Notes under the pieces: model-generated
The model's database searches: none
What the model was told of the DNA's origin: nothing
Seen by the model: the letters and a program-made list of their open reading frames with translations, nothing else
Translations under genes and position numbers: made by a program
In this document: positions 15,073 to 21,038 of the stretch, one piece after another
Layout: the number at the start of each line of letters is the position of its first letter
Position numbering within the stretch: position 1 is the stretch's first letter
Virus record (IMG/VR): IMGVR_UViG_3300020448_000052
Coordinates: 1 to 21,038 of that record
Source of the DNA: a virus
Reading direction: 5' to 3' (one strand)
Length of the DNA stretch: 21,038 nt

Positions 15073-15321
15073 ATGATAGGTAAAGAGACACCTGAGATTA
15101 AATACGATAGAGCATTGACTTTGTTTCAAGAGTCAGTATTAAAACCTGACCATAAACTAAGGGCATGTGCCTACAACCAAGATTGTTTCAATGAACTCAT
15201 GGAGATCAGAGAACATGTATTGGAATATCTCAAGACATTAAGGGAAGTCACACATCACACTTATGCTGATGAGAGTGACGAAATAGAAACAGCAAAACTA
15301 CAAGCAATTAAATCTCAGTAA
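15073..15321 (+). CDS. small helical hypothetical protein
   Basis: This 82-residue protein follows the previous stop by one base. It is mostly predicted helix, with two cysteines (ACAYNQDCF, ~31-39) and a charged C-terminus (DESDEIETAKLQ). I do not recognise it. It belongs to the tightly spaced small-gene train, so it is probably co-transcribed from the strong promoter at 14496. Confidence 0.6.
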   Translation: MIGKETPEIKYDRALTLFQESVLKPDHKLRACAYNQDCFNELMEIREHVLEYLKTLREVTHHTYADESDEIETAKLQAIKSQ

Positions 15322-15322
15322 A

Positions 15323-15523
15323 ATGTCATACCTTTACCACTCAGCAATGTTTGGTCTGGAAGAAAAGACCTTACTAAAGAATGCACTTATTAAATATGTC
15401 GCAAGTTTACAAAAACAATACTTTGCGAACAAAACACTTGACAAACACACATACGAAACACAGATGGATTATGTGAGATCATGTGTTGAAAAACTACATC
15501 TAAATGAACTCTATAAATTATGA
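15323..15523 (+). CDS. small helical hypothetical protein
   Basis: This 66-residue protein starts one base after the previous stop and overlaps the next start by ATGA. It is helix-rich and basic (LLKNALIKYVASLQKQYFANK), without a recognised domain. It may be a regulatory or takeover-type small protein, but that is guesswork from position. Confidence 0.6.
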   Translation: MSYLYHSAMFGLEEKTLLKNALIKYVASLQKQYFANKTLDKHTYETQMDYVRSCVEKLHLNELYKL

Positions 15524-16164
15524 GTGGAACTATTGAAATGTTTTGCCCTCAGTGGTATTATCATTCAACTATATCTAATGAATATCAAGAACAAATAAAA
15601 AAATTATTTGACTCGAAAGTATATGATGATAGTATATACACCGCAAGTCCTTGGGATTGCGATTGTATGACTACATTTCAATCAGAGTCAAATATGAAAT
15701 TGCCTTGGAATGATTGGTTAGAGTGCATACGCTTGGATATAGATGATGCTATTGACAAGTTAAAACCAAAGATAGATATTGAAGTCATACCACAGGACGC
15801 ATGGGCAAACAAATATAATCGTGGTCATTTTCAAGAGTATCATACACATGAAGTACCATTTTGTAACTTGAGTATGGTATATTTTTATGACATTCCTGAC
15901 AATGGAGACGTTGGATTCCGATTCTGGTATGATGGTCACTCTAAATATAAGAAATCAGGTTTGGCACAGGCATTTGATATGCCAGTATTTCCAATAGTAA
16001 TACCAAAAGTCAAACAAGGCGACTTTATGTTATTTCCATCACACTATGCACACATGGTTGCACCTAACAGGAATGATAAACCTCGCATTACATTCTCTGG
16101 CAACTTATATGTTGTGCCAAATGATAAAGGGTCACAACGTGACCCCACACCATTGAAAAAATAA
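15520..16164 (+). CDS. 2OG-Fe(II) oxygenase, DUF/2OG-FeII_Oxy_5-like
   Basis: This 214-residue protein is the third dioxygenase here and of a different type from the other two. The core reads DAWANKYNRGHFQEYHTHEV with H108 and H110 (residues ~93-112). Then comes a MVYFYDIP strand, a loop, and the C-terminal part GDFMLFPSHYAHMVAPNRNDKPRI with H178 and R189. This is the arrangement of the family in which WxNxYxxGxxQxxHxH and FPSxxxHxVxPNxxxxxRIS are diagnostic (2OG-FeII_Oxy_5 in Pfam, from memory). Iron ligands would be from HTHE and H178, with R189 holding 2-oxoglutarate. It sits among small early genes rather than with virion genes, so its substrate may differ from that of the oxygenase at 3337. 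It is coupled by ATGA to the gene before. Confidence 0.8.
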   Translation: MSGTIEMFCPQWYYHSTISNEYQEQIKKLFDSKVYDDSIYTASPWDCDCMTTFQSESNMKLPWNDWLECIRLDIDDAIDKLKPKIDIEVIPQDAWANKYNRGHFQEYHTHEVPFCNLSMVYFYDIPDNGDVGFRFWYDGHSKYKKSGLAQAFDMPVFPIVIPKVKQGDFMLFPSHYAHMVAPNRNDKPRITFSGNLYVVPNDKGSQRDPTPLKK

Positions 16165-16167
16165 GTT

Positions 16168-16362
16168 ATGATTACACCTAACATCAATAGAAGCGTGCCT
16201 GTTATTGGAGTTATTAAATCCATTAAAAAAGCACTTAAAGCATCTATGGACGACCCATTCCTCTATACTGAAGAGGAAATACACAAACTCAAAAAAGCAA
16301 AACGAGATTATGAAAAAATCGAACAGGAATCAAGAAAGGAACAAAAAGGTGGATTTGGATAA
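16168..16362 (+). CDS. small basic/helical hypothetical protein
   Basis: This 64-residue protein has an N-terminal VPVIGVIKSIKKALKAS helix and a charged coiled-coil-like C-terminal half (EEEIHKLKKAKRDYEKIEQE). No family is recognised. Start ATG 16168 is three bases after the preceding stop. The next small gene begins inside its last codons. Confidence 0.6.
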   Translation: MITPNINRSVPVIGVIKSIKKALKASMDDPFLYTEEEIHKLKKAKRDYEKIEQESRKEQKGGFG

Positions 16363-16456
16363 TCTACCTTTGTATGATTGCATACAAGAACAGGAAGATG
16401 ATTGGGTATCATCTGTATTAGGTTCAAACACAGACGCATTTAGGGATTTATTTTAA
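16349..16456 (+). CDS. 35-residue hypothetical protein (GTG start)
   Basis: The frame is open well upstream, but the upstream part overlaps the previous gene. The likely start is GTG 16349, because AAGGA (16336-16340) is eight bases before it. ATG 16310 is an alternative giving 48 residues. The product reads MDLDNLPLYDCIQEQEDDW and ends GSNTDAFRDLF. I associate this acidic pattern with short conserved cyanophage proteins. The next start overlaps the stop (TAATG). Function unknown. Confidence 0.55.
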   Translation: MDLDNLPLYDCIQEQEDDWVSSVLGSNTDAFRDLF

Positions 16457-16707
16457 TGTCAGGAGACAACTTACATGGTAAACAACCGAATATTTTTTAT
16501 TCAGAATATGGTCAACGTACACTAAGGAATAACATACCAGAAACAACGTACCACATTTATTTGAATGACAAATGTTTATTCAAAAATTTAAATGAGTCGG
16601 AGTTCGATTTGATCTGGGATAAGATATATTATTCTTATTGGAGAGAGGAACTATCCTACGCTGTCTGTTTTGATGACGTATGTTTAACTGAAGAGCATTC
16701 TTACTAA
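16456..16707 (+). CDS. small conserved phage protein of unknown function
   Basis: This 83-residue protein starts on TAATG and ends on TAATG. The stretch TTYHIYLNDKCLFKNLNESE (~30-49), followed by aromatic helix EFDLIWDKIYYSYW and a terminal EEHSY, matches a type of short protein I recognise from many T4-like cyanophages. No function is known to me. Start-stop overlaps on both sides suggest coupled translation along the cluster. Confidence 0.65.
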   Translation: MSGDNLHGKQPNIFYSEYGQRTLRNNIPETTYHIYLNDKCLFKNLNESEFDLIWDKIYYSYWREELSYAVCFDDVCLTEEHSY

Positions 16708-16904
16708 TGAACACACACAGAGTTAGAGTTGTACCCAGAGAGGGTAACAGGGAAGCAAGAGAATTCTTTACATATCACATGAAACGTGATGGGTATATGT
16801 ATTGTGATGAGAGATTACATCAATGGCATCTACATCAACCTAATACTGGCATAAGTTTTTGGGTCGACCCAAAAGATGACCCAATGTGGGAGGTCATATA
16901 TTAA
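16707..16904 (+). CDS. small hypothetical protein
   Basis: This 65-residue protein is coupled on both sides by TAATG. It is rich in His, Arg and aromatic residues (HRVRVVPREGNREAREFF, YCDERLHQWHLH, ISFWVDPKDDP). It is probably a small alpha/beta protein; not recognised. Confidence 0.6.
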   Translation: MNTHRVRVVPREGNREAREFFTYHMKRDGYMYCDERLHQWHLHQPNTGISFWVDPKDDPMWEVIY

Positions 16905-17071
16905 TGGATTGTTTTCGTATTTCATGGTGGGATTGTAGCGTACATGGTTACCATAATAAGAAAGGAGAATGTATAACCAATAATATATCAACAGGAGCAG
17001 AAATAATGCAATATGTTAGTGATAATGGTTGGAGTTGTACTGTTGAATGTTGTAAACATGATGGTATCTAG
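16904..17071 (+). CDS. small Cys/Trp-rich hypothetical protein
   Basis: ATG 16904 overlaps the preceding TAA and gives 55 residues; an in-frame GTG at 16886 is less likely. It has six cysteines, including DCFRISWWDCS and CTVECCKH, and alternates strands and a Gly/Asn turn. The cysteines may bind metal; no family is recognised. It is the last of the TAATG-coupled run. Confidence 0.6.
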   Translation: MDCFRISWWDCSVHGYHNKKGECITNNISTGAEIMQYVSDNGWSCTVECCKHDGI

Positions 17072-17192
17072 GCATAAATTCTTGTTACTAAATCACTCAA
17101 ATTCGTTGATATAACAATAAATATTAGCAGATTTGGAGATAGACCAATGAATCTAAACTTATCTGTTATGAAGTAAAGTTTAAAAGGTTAGA
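17072..17192 (+). other. non-coding gap
   Basis: About 120 bases separate two small genes. There is only a nine-codon ATG frame at 17148 and an ATAAATA at 17117-17123, which may be a chance match in AT-rich DNA or a weak late-type promoter. No hairpin stands out. Confidence 0.4.
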
Positions 17193-17348
17193 ATGAATCA
17201 CAAACAGACACCAGAATATTACAACTTCACTTCTGAAACACCCAACAATGATTTATGGAATGACTATTTCGATTGCATAGTTGAATGTTCGGAACAAAAC
17301 CAAACTCAATCCTGTAGAAGGATATGTCGAGATATGATTCCTAACTAG
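17193..17348 (+). CDS. 51-residue protein with twin CxxxC motifs
   Basis: ATG 17193 opens a 51-residue frame ending TAG 17348, with AAAAGG (17182-17187) five bases before the start. It begins MNHKQTPEYYNFTSE and contains FDCIVEC at ~27-32 and SCRRICRD at ~40-47. These give two CxxxC pairs 8 residues apart, the spacing of small disulphide-linked helical hairpins (CHCH-like) or of a metal site. I associate this pattern with short cyanophage proteins. It is too short for many gene callers. The strong terminator follows 20 bases later. Confidence 0.6.
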   Translation: MNHKQTPEYYNFTSETPNNDLWNDYFDCIVECSEQNQTQSCRRICRDMIPN

Positions 17349-17368
17349 ACCAGTTTTAATACTGTCAC

Positions 17369-17393
17369 AACCCCTTGCAAAAGGGGTTTTTTT
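17369..17393 (+). terminator. strong intrinsic terminator with GCAA tetraloop
   Basis: AACCCCTT (17369-17376) pairs perfectly with AAGGGGTT (17381-17388) around a GCAA (GNRA) tetraloop, with seven T at 17387-17393. It ends the small-gene transcription unit. The -35 of the next promoter lies in its loop and arm. Confidence 0.9.
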
Positions 17394-17403
17394 AATGTAT
17401 AAT
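17375..17403 (+). promoter_or_regulatory. promoter interlaced with the terminator
   Basis: TTGCAA (17375-17380, 4/6 to TTGACA) and TATAAT (17398-17403, perfect) are separated by 17 bases. TSS would be near 17410, leaving a ~25-base leader before ATG 17435. The -35 is formed by the terminator's loop and stem, and the spacer by its 3' arm and T-run. Confidence 0.7.
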
Positions 17404-17434
17404 AATAATATTGAGACAGTATGTCATTTTTATT

Positions 17435-18688
17435 ATGAAGTTGAGATCACATCAACAGCGAGCATTTGATTCAATGCAAAAGACACCATTTGGACAGATC
17501 ATCATTCCTACAGGTGGTGGTAAGACTTATGTTATGATTGCTGATGCTATCAAACAGTTCCAGTTACCTAGATCACAGACTATTGTTGTAGTTGCACCTC
17601 GCATACTACTAGCAAATCAGTTATGTGCAGAGTTCACAGAGTTCATCACAGAACAGAACTCAAGATTTGGTCTTGACATTGCACACGTTCACTCAGGAGA
17701 GACACATCATTTTTCTACTACAAACCAGTTCGAGTTAAACGAGTGGGTAAACAACAGCACAAAGAACATTCTAATCTTTACAACATATCATTCACTTCAC
17801 AAAGTGTGTAATGCAGTTGATGTAGAAGTTGATACTATCTACTATGATGAAGCACACAATGGTACTAGCAAGAACTTCTTTGAAGCGGTTGCTAGAATGT
17901 CATTTGGTATAGCATATCGTAGGTTCGCATTTACAGCAACACCTAAGTTGGGTAGAGGTGCATCTAAGGAAAGAGGTATGAACAACACTAAGATATGGGG
18001 TCATACATTATGTAATGTAAAAGCACAGGAACTTATTGATACTGGTGCTATACTACCCCCTAAAGTAGTTCCATTTGAGTGTAAGACAGAGAGAAACAAA
18101 GAGAATGCACATGAAGTTGATGCACAAAATTTGATGGATATGCTCACATCATTTGGAGACAATGGACAGAAAGTATTGGTTGCTAGTCCTAGTACCAGAG
18201 TGTTAAACAATATGCTAACAAGAACTTTCATACTTGACTTTTTGTATGAAAACGGTTATGATGTATTACATATCACATCAAAGTATGGTGCTATCATCAA
18301 TGGTAAGAAGGTAGGTAGAGAAGAGTTCTTTGATACTCTTACTCAGTATGGTAATGATAATAATCGTAAGGTTATTATATTTCACTACAGCATACTATCA
18401 GAGGGTATCAATGTCAATGGACTCACTCATACAATACTATTGAGAAACTTACCAACTATCGAAATGGCACAAACTATTGGTCGTGTTATCAGAGTTCACA
18501 AAGATGACAGAGACGCTATTTCCAGTGGTCAGTTGACTATTGGTAACTGGCAGTTCTATAAGAAATCAAGTGGACAGATCACAGTACCAACAGAGAACAA
18601 GTATGGCGATAAGATCGCTAGAAGACTTGAGTCTATTGTTGATTACATATTCAAGGAAGGATTACCCCCTATAGCATACGCATCATGA
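17435..18688 (+). CDS. SF2 DEAD/DEAH helicase, UvsW-like
   Basis: The start is ATG 17435 (MKLRSHQQRAFDSM) rather than the in-frame TTG 17411, because the SF2 'LRxHQ' motif normally stands at the N-terminus of UvsW-like helicases. The 417-residue protein has motif Q-like LRSHQQRA, Walker A PTGGGKT (25-31), YDEAHNG with DEAH at 138-141, FTATP (166-170), LSEGINV (~321-327) and motif VI QTIGRVIRVHKDD (346-358). T4 UvsW (about 500 residues) unwinds recombination and R-loop intermediates and helps switch replication modes. This protein is shorter and lacks an obvious extra N-terminal domain, so it may instead be a restriction-type helicase. It shares ATGA with the nuclease gene. Confidence 0.85.
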   Translation: MKLRSHQQRAFDSMQKTPFGQIIIPTGGGKTYVMIADAIKQFQLPRSQTIVVVAPRILLANQLCAEFTEFITEQNSRFGLDIAHVHSGETHHFSTTNQFELNEWVNNSTKNILIFTTYHSLHKVCNAVDVEVDTIYYDEAHNGTSKNFFEAVARMSFGIAYRRFAFTATPKLGRGASKERGMNNTKIWGHTLCNVKAQELIDTGAILPPKVVPFECKTERNKENAHEVDAQNLMDMLTSFGDNGQKVLVASPSTRVLNNMLTRTFILDFLYENGYDVLHITSKYGAIINGKKVGREEFFDTLTQYGNDNNRKVIIFHYSILSEGINVNGLTHTILLRNLPTIEMAQTIGRVIRVHKDDRDAISSGQLTIGNWQFYKKSSGQITVPTENKYGDKIARRLESIVDYIFKEGLPPIAYAS

Positions 18689-19203
18689 CAGCAAGAAAAG
18701 GTACAGACTCATTTACTACAAGTGAGTCTTTTATTTCAGAGGAAAAACATATATCTCTAGTAGATGAAATCTTTAATGAGTTTAAATCTATAGATGATAA
18801 ATGGAAAATCAAAAAGGGAGTAAGTACAGAGGATATAATCGGAAAAGAAAATGTTGTAAATGCTAAACGCATGGACAATACATCTACTGAAATCCTTAGT
18901 GATGGTGGAATAATATTTTATGATGGTAAGATAGTAGGAGTATGTGAGAACAAATATCAGAAAGATCATAGAAACGCATGTCAAAGAGCATCTATATATC
19001 CATTATATTTTAATATTAAACCTAGTCAAGTCTTTTTATCATGTACTGGAGAAGGATATACATTTGATACAGATAGATGGGGTGGTGGTGCAACAGGTAC
19101 AATGTATGATATAATGAAGGTTAGAGGAACATTTATTATTTTAAATCCAACAGAACAAGAGTTCAAACAAACATTAAGAGATTGGTTTAAGCAACTATTA
19201 TGA
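18685..19203 (+). CDS. PD-(D/E)XK endonuclease, EcoRI-like
   Basis: This 172-residue protein begins on ATGA with the helicase stop and ends on ATGA with the methylase start. Its catalytic signature is LSDGGIIFYDG with D73, then VCENKYQ with E88-x-K90, the D-X(14)-ExK pattern of PD-(D/E)XK nucleases. A helix with RNACQRASIY follows, then VFLSCTGEGYTF (~116-127) and a Gly-rich loop. The order resembles R.EcoRI (D91...E111-x-K113, later a FLEGSNF segment), but it is about 100 residues shorter. A DNA-cleaving role is likely; a specific recognition site is not readable. Because the methylase follows directly, a Type II-like restriction pair is the simplest reading. Confidence 0.7.
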   Translation: MTARKGTDSFTTSESFISEEKHISLVDEIFNEFKSIDDKWKIKKGVSTEDIIGKENVVNAKRMDNTSTEILSDGGIIFYDGKIVGVCENKYQKDHRNACQRASIYPLYFNIKPSQVFLSCTGEGYTFDTDRWGGGATGTMYDIMKVRGTFIILNPTEQEFKQTLRDWFKQLL

Positions 19204-20063
19204 AACCATTATTCATGTGGGCAGGTGGTAAGACAAAATTATTGAAACATTATCAACCTTACTTGCCTAGTTATGTCACTCATTATCATGAACCATTTTT
19301 CGGTGGTGGTGCTATGTTCATATATGTGATGAAAAGATATAAACCTGATAATATACTCATTAATGATATTAACCCAGACATCATGAGAATATACAGAATG
19401 ATAAGAGATAATCATTCTCAGTTTATTAAACACATGGACGAATATCAAGAGAAGTATATACCACTTAGTAAGGAAGATAGAAAGAAATATTATTTCGAGG
19501 TCAGACACGCACACGCATTTGACTATACTGATTGGAGTGAAGTCAAGGAAGCATCTACTCTTTATTTCCTGATGAAAACAGGATTCAATGGCATATATCA
19601 AATCAATCAGAATACTAATGGACGTTATGGTACACCTAGTGGACTTCTTAATCAAAAGGATACTGTTTACGATAAAGAAGTTGTTAAGTGGTGGAGTCAA
19701 GCATTGCAAAAGGTAGAGATAACATCTAAAGATTGGAGAGAAGTCAAAGCACCCCCAACTAAAGTTTACGCATTTCATTTTTTTGACCCCCCTTACAGGA
19801 CATCTTATGCTGATTATGGACATGAGTTCAATGATAAAGATTTACTAGAGTTGATAGATTATGCTAATCAATGCCCACAGGTATTTTTGGCAAACAGGGC
19901 AGATGATGATTTCTTTGAAAAGCAAAAACATAATCTGAATGTAGCATACTTTGACATAACATACACAGCAGGGAGAAGAAAGAAAACTGATTATGGACAT
20001 GTGGCAAAGAGAGCAAAAGAGATTCTACTATACAATGTCAAGGAAGGTGTGACAGTTGTATAA
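19200..20063 (+). CDS. Dam-like D12-class N6-adenine DNA methyltransferase
   Basis: This 287-residue protein transfers a methyl group from S-adenosylmethionine to adenine N6. D12-class (alpha group) motifs are in order: FMWAGGKTKLL (5-15), EPFFGGGAMF (31-40), the region with LNDIN-like ILINDINPD (52-60), KTGFNGIYQINQ (126-137), and the catalytic FDPPY (195-199, DPPY). The C-terminal segment YTAGRRKKTDYGHVAKRAKEILL also fits the class. Length is close to Dam (278 residues). GATC is the common target for the family, but the site is not proven. It may protect phage DNA from the nuclease upstream or from host restriction. An ATGA overlap ties it to the nuclease. Confidence 0.9.
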   Translation: MKPLFMWAGGKTKLLKHYQPYLPSYVTHYHEPFFGGGAMFIYVMKRYKPDNILINDINPDIMRIYRMIRDNHSQFIKHMDEYQEKYIPLSKEDRKKYYFEVRHAHAFDYTDWSEVKEASTLYFLMKTGFNGIYQINQNTNGRYGTPSGLLNQKDTVYDKEVVKWWSQALQKVEITSKDWREVKAPPTKVYAFHFFDPPYRTSYADYGHEFNDKDLLELIDYANQCPQVFLANRADDDFFEKQKHNLNVAYFDITYTAGRRKKTDYGHVAKRAKEILLYNVKEGVTVV

Positions 20064-20235
20064 GTGACCACTGATACAACACAAAATTAAATAGCGTGTT
20101 ATATTAATAGTGGGGAAACAAACCCACCAACATAAGACTTTCAAGGTAGCGGATACCCAGAGGAAAACGCTTTTAAGTCGAACTTAAGCAGTTGGTCGTG
20201 TTTTGTTTCCTCTCGTCATTCTATTATTTTTTATT
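20064..20235 (+). ncRNA. structured non-coding region, putative RNA element or leader
   Basis: This 172-base stretch has no convincing gene. Several paired segments are visible. GTGGG/CCCAC is at 20110-20114 and 20123-20127. GGTA/TACC is at 20145-20148 and 20154-20157. An AAC-GC-TTAAGT stem pairs with ACTTAA-GC-GTT around a CGA loop (20166-20193), with small bulges. AGAGGAAA (20159-20166) can pair with TTTCCTCT (20206-20213) and would enclose the last stem. It may be a small RNA or a leader of the gene at 20236. I could not match it to a known riboswitch or tRNA. A frame from TTG 20203 exists but starts inside the element. Confidence 0.35.
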
Positions 20236-20430
20236 ATGAGTTGTGACAGAGAACACTATTATGCAGTTCAATCATTTTTAGATGATGATGAACTATGCAA
20301 GATATGGAACATTATCGAGATCGCTATGAACAGAGAAGGTCATGACGTAGAAAACGCAGAACTTTCAATGAGACTATATGATAGTGAACTTACAGAAGAT
20401 GTTGAATCTGATATGGAGCATTTACTATGA
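20236..20430 (+). CDS. small acidic hypothetical protein
   Basis: ATG 20236 (MSCDREHYYAV) gives 64 residues; the in-frame TTG at 20203 would add a hydrophobic stretch encoded inside the structured region and is rejected. The protein is acidic and helical (FLDDDELCKIWNIIEIAMNREG), with no known family. Its stop overlaps the next start (ATGA). Confidence 0.6.
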   Translation: MSCDREHYYAVQSFLDDDELCKIWNIIEIAMNREGHDVENAELSMRLYDSELTEDVESDMEHLL

Positions 20431-20522
20431 GAAGATATGCTTTGAGTGTGACAGTTAAGAAACTGTACTACTTGGGTATTGCATTTGGCATTGCACACCT
20501 TATAATAAGAATATCAAACTAG
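20427..20522 (+). CDS. 31-residue single-span membrane peptide
   Basis: ATG 20427 overlaps the previous stop (ATGA) and opens 31 residues ending TAG 20522. A basic N-terminus (MRRY, VKK) is followed by a hydrophobic segment of ~16 residues (LYYLGIAFGIAHLIIRI), which looks like one transmembrane helix. It could act as a small inner-membrane modulator, but function is unknown. Support is the ATGA coupling and composition only. Confidence 0.5.
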   Translation: MRRYALSVTVKKLYYLGIAFGIAHLIIRISN

Positions 20523-20528
20523 ATTATT

Positions 20529-20765
20529 ATGACACTTCCAACTCAAAACCTCTATGAACAAATGTTTATGAAGCAAGAAGAACCTATTGACTTTCTTGTT
20601 ACTATTTACGAGGACTATCTAACTAAGCATAACCTACCAAAGTATGATGCTAGTGATATGTTACACGCAAATCACATAGGAGAGATCGAACTACACGATA
20701 GTCAAATCGGTTGGTTAAACAACTTCATACGCTTATGGGATTTTGTAAGCGAAGCACAAAACTAG
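20529..20765 (+). CDS. small acidic hypothetical protein
   Basis: This 78-residue protein starts six bases after the previous stop. It reads MTLPTQNLYEQMFMKQEE, then a helical acidic region (IDFLVTIYEDYLTKHNLP) and ends with aromatics (IGWLNNFIRLWDF). The segments suggest a small helical fold; I do not recognise a family. It is probably co-transcribed with its neighbours. Confidence 0.6.
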   Translation: MTLPTQNLYEQMFMKQEEPIDFLVTIYEDYLTKHNLPKYDASDMLHANHIGEIELHDSQIGWLNNFIRLWDFVSEAQN

Positions 20766-20774
20766 GAGATCAAA

Positions 20775-21038
20775 ATGAATCAAAACGACAAAAACAAACT
20801 TGAGTTATTTGGTATGACTCATAACCAAATAAGAGAACTAAAATCTTTTATGGTAGAAAGATATGTTGATAATATGTCAACTAAAGATTTAGTTGCATAT
20901 GTTATGGACGATCTTGACAGATACTATGAAGATATGCCTGATGCAGAGTTTATTGATGAAGCAAAAAACTACTGGGAAGATCACTATGATGAGGTAGTCG
21001 AGGAAGTCAAGGAGTATGTAGATTGCGATTTCAAAAAA
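20775..21038 (+). CDS. acidic helical hypothetical protein, truncated by window end
   Basis: ATG 20775 has AGGAGA (20764-20769) five bases before it, and the frame is open to base 21038 (88 codons, no stop), so the 3' end is outside the window. The visible part is strongly acidic and helical (DLVAYVMDDLDRYYEDMPD, then EEVKEYVD). It is typical of small phage takeover or DNA-mimic-like proteins by composition only; no domain is recognised. Confidence 0.6.
   Translation, partial: MNQNDKNKLELFGMTHNQIRELKSFMVERYVDNMSTKDLVAYVMDDLDRYYEDMPDAEFIDEAKNYWEDHYDEVVEEVKEYVDCDFKK

Noticed and set aside
15512-15519. TATAAATT as a late promoter for the oxygenase at 15520
   Set aside because: It touches the ATG, so a transcript would start inside the gene; likely chance in AT-rich DNA.
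17411-17434. TTG start for the helicase
   Set aside because: It lies at or within a base of the predicted transcription start of the promoter at 17375, and ATG 17435 begins at the SF2 LRxHQ motif.
19239-19823. 194-residue open frame on the - strand
   Set aside because: It lies wholly inside the methylase gene whose motifs (FFGGGA, DPPY) are clear; the antisense product is low-complexity Ile/Ser/Phe-rich with no motif.
20064-20235. glutamine, SAM or hammerhead-type RNA
   Set aside because: Core consensus sequences that I know for these classes are absent, so the region is left as an unnamed structured element.
1-21038. tRNA genes and CRISPR arrays
   Set aside because: The few gaps between genes were read; none folds into a cloverleaf and no regularly spaced repeats are present.

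Overview
The window looks like part of the genome of a marine T4-like myovirus, most like cyanophages (Prochlorococcus/Synechococcus) or a close uncultivated relative. Four things point there. Every supported gene is on the + strand. The DNA is AT-rich. Genes are packed with ATGA or TAATG overlaps. The content is typical of these phages: tail/fibre proteins sharing a GTTxQRP module, several 2-oxoglutarate/Fe(II) oxygenases, T4-type late promoter motifs (ATAAATA), a SF2 helicase and a D12-class adenine methylase. The host cannot be fixed from the sequence.

Layout. (1) 1-7540: virion genes. A large structural protein is cut by the left edge. Five fibre-like proteins follow, with a small Cys4-type protein and a 2OG-Fe(II) oxygenase inserted. 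(2) 7540-12308: a tightly overlapping run. It holds two unrecognised proteins (the second helical), a U32-peptidase-like protein fused to a methyltransferase-like domain, a second 2OG oxygenase and a polytopic membrane protein resembling the DUF401 permease family. (3) 12291-14499: a consensus sigma70-like promoter and a ParB-like gene, then a hairpin/late-promoter element, a glycine-rich adhesin-like fibre and a small fibre-associated protein. (4) 14496-17348: a perfect-consensus promoter leads a train of very small genes, several too short for routine gene callers. It includes a third 2OG oxygenase and ends at a strong intrinsic terminator. (5) 17375-20063: a promoter interlaced with that terminator drives a three-gene operon, SF2 helicase - EcoRI-like PD-(D/E)XK nuclease - Dam-like methylase, each joined to the next by ATGA. 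(6) 20064-21038: a non-coding stretch with several nested inverted repeats, then small genes, the last cut by the right edge.

Most notable are the helicase-nuclease-methylase operon, which resembles a compact phage-borne restriction-modification system, and three places where a promoter is superimposed on an RNA hairpin. In two of these the 3' arm of the hairpin carries the ribosome-binding site or start codon of the next gene, which suggests control that depends on which promoter made the transcript. The U32-methyltransferase fusion and the DUF401-like membrane protein are unusual cargo. All functional calls come from reading motifs by eye; no database search was done.
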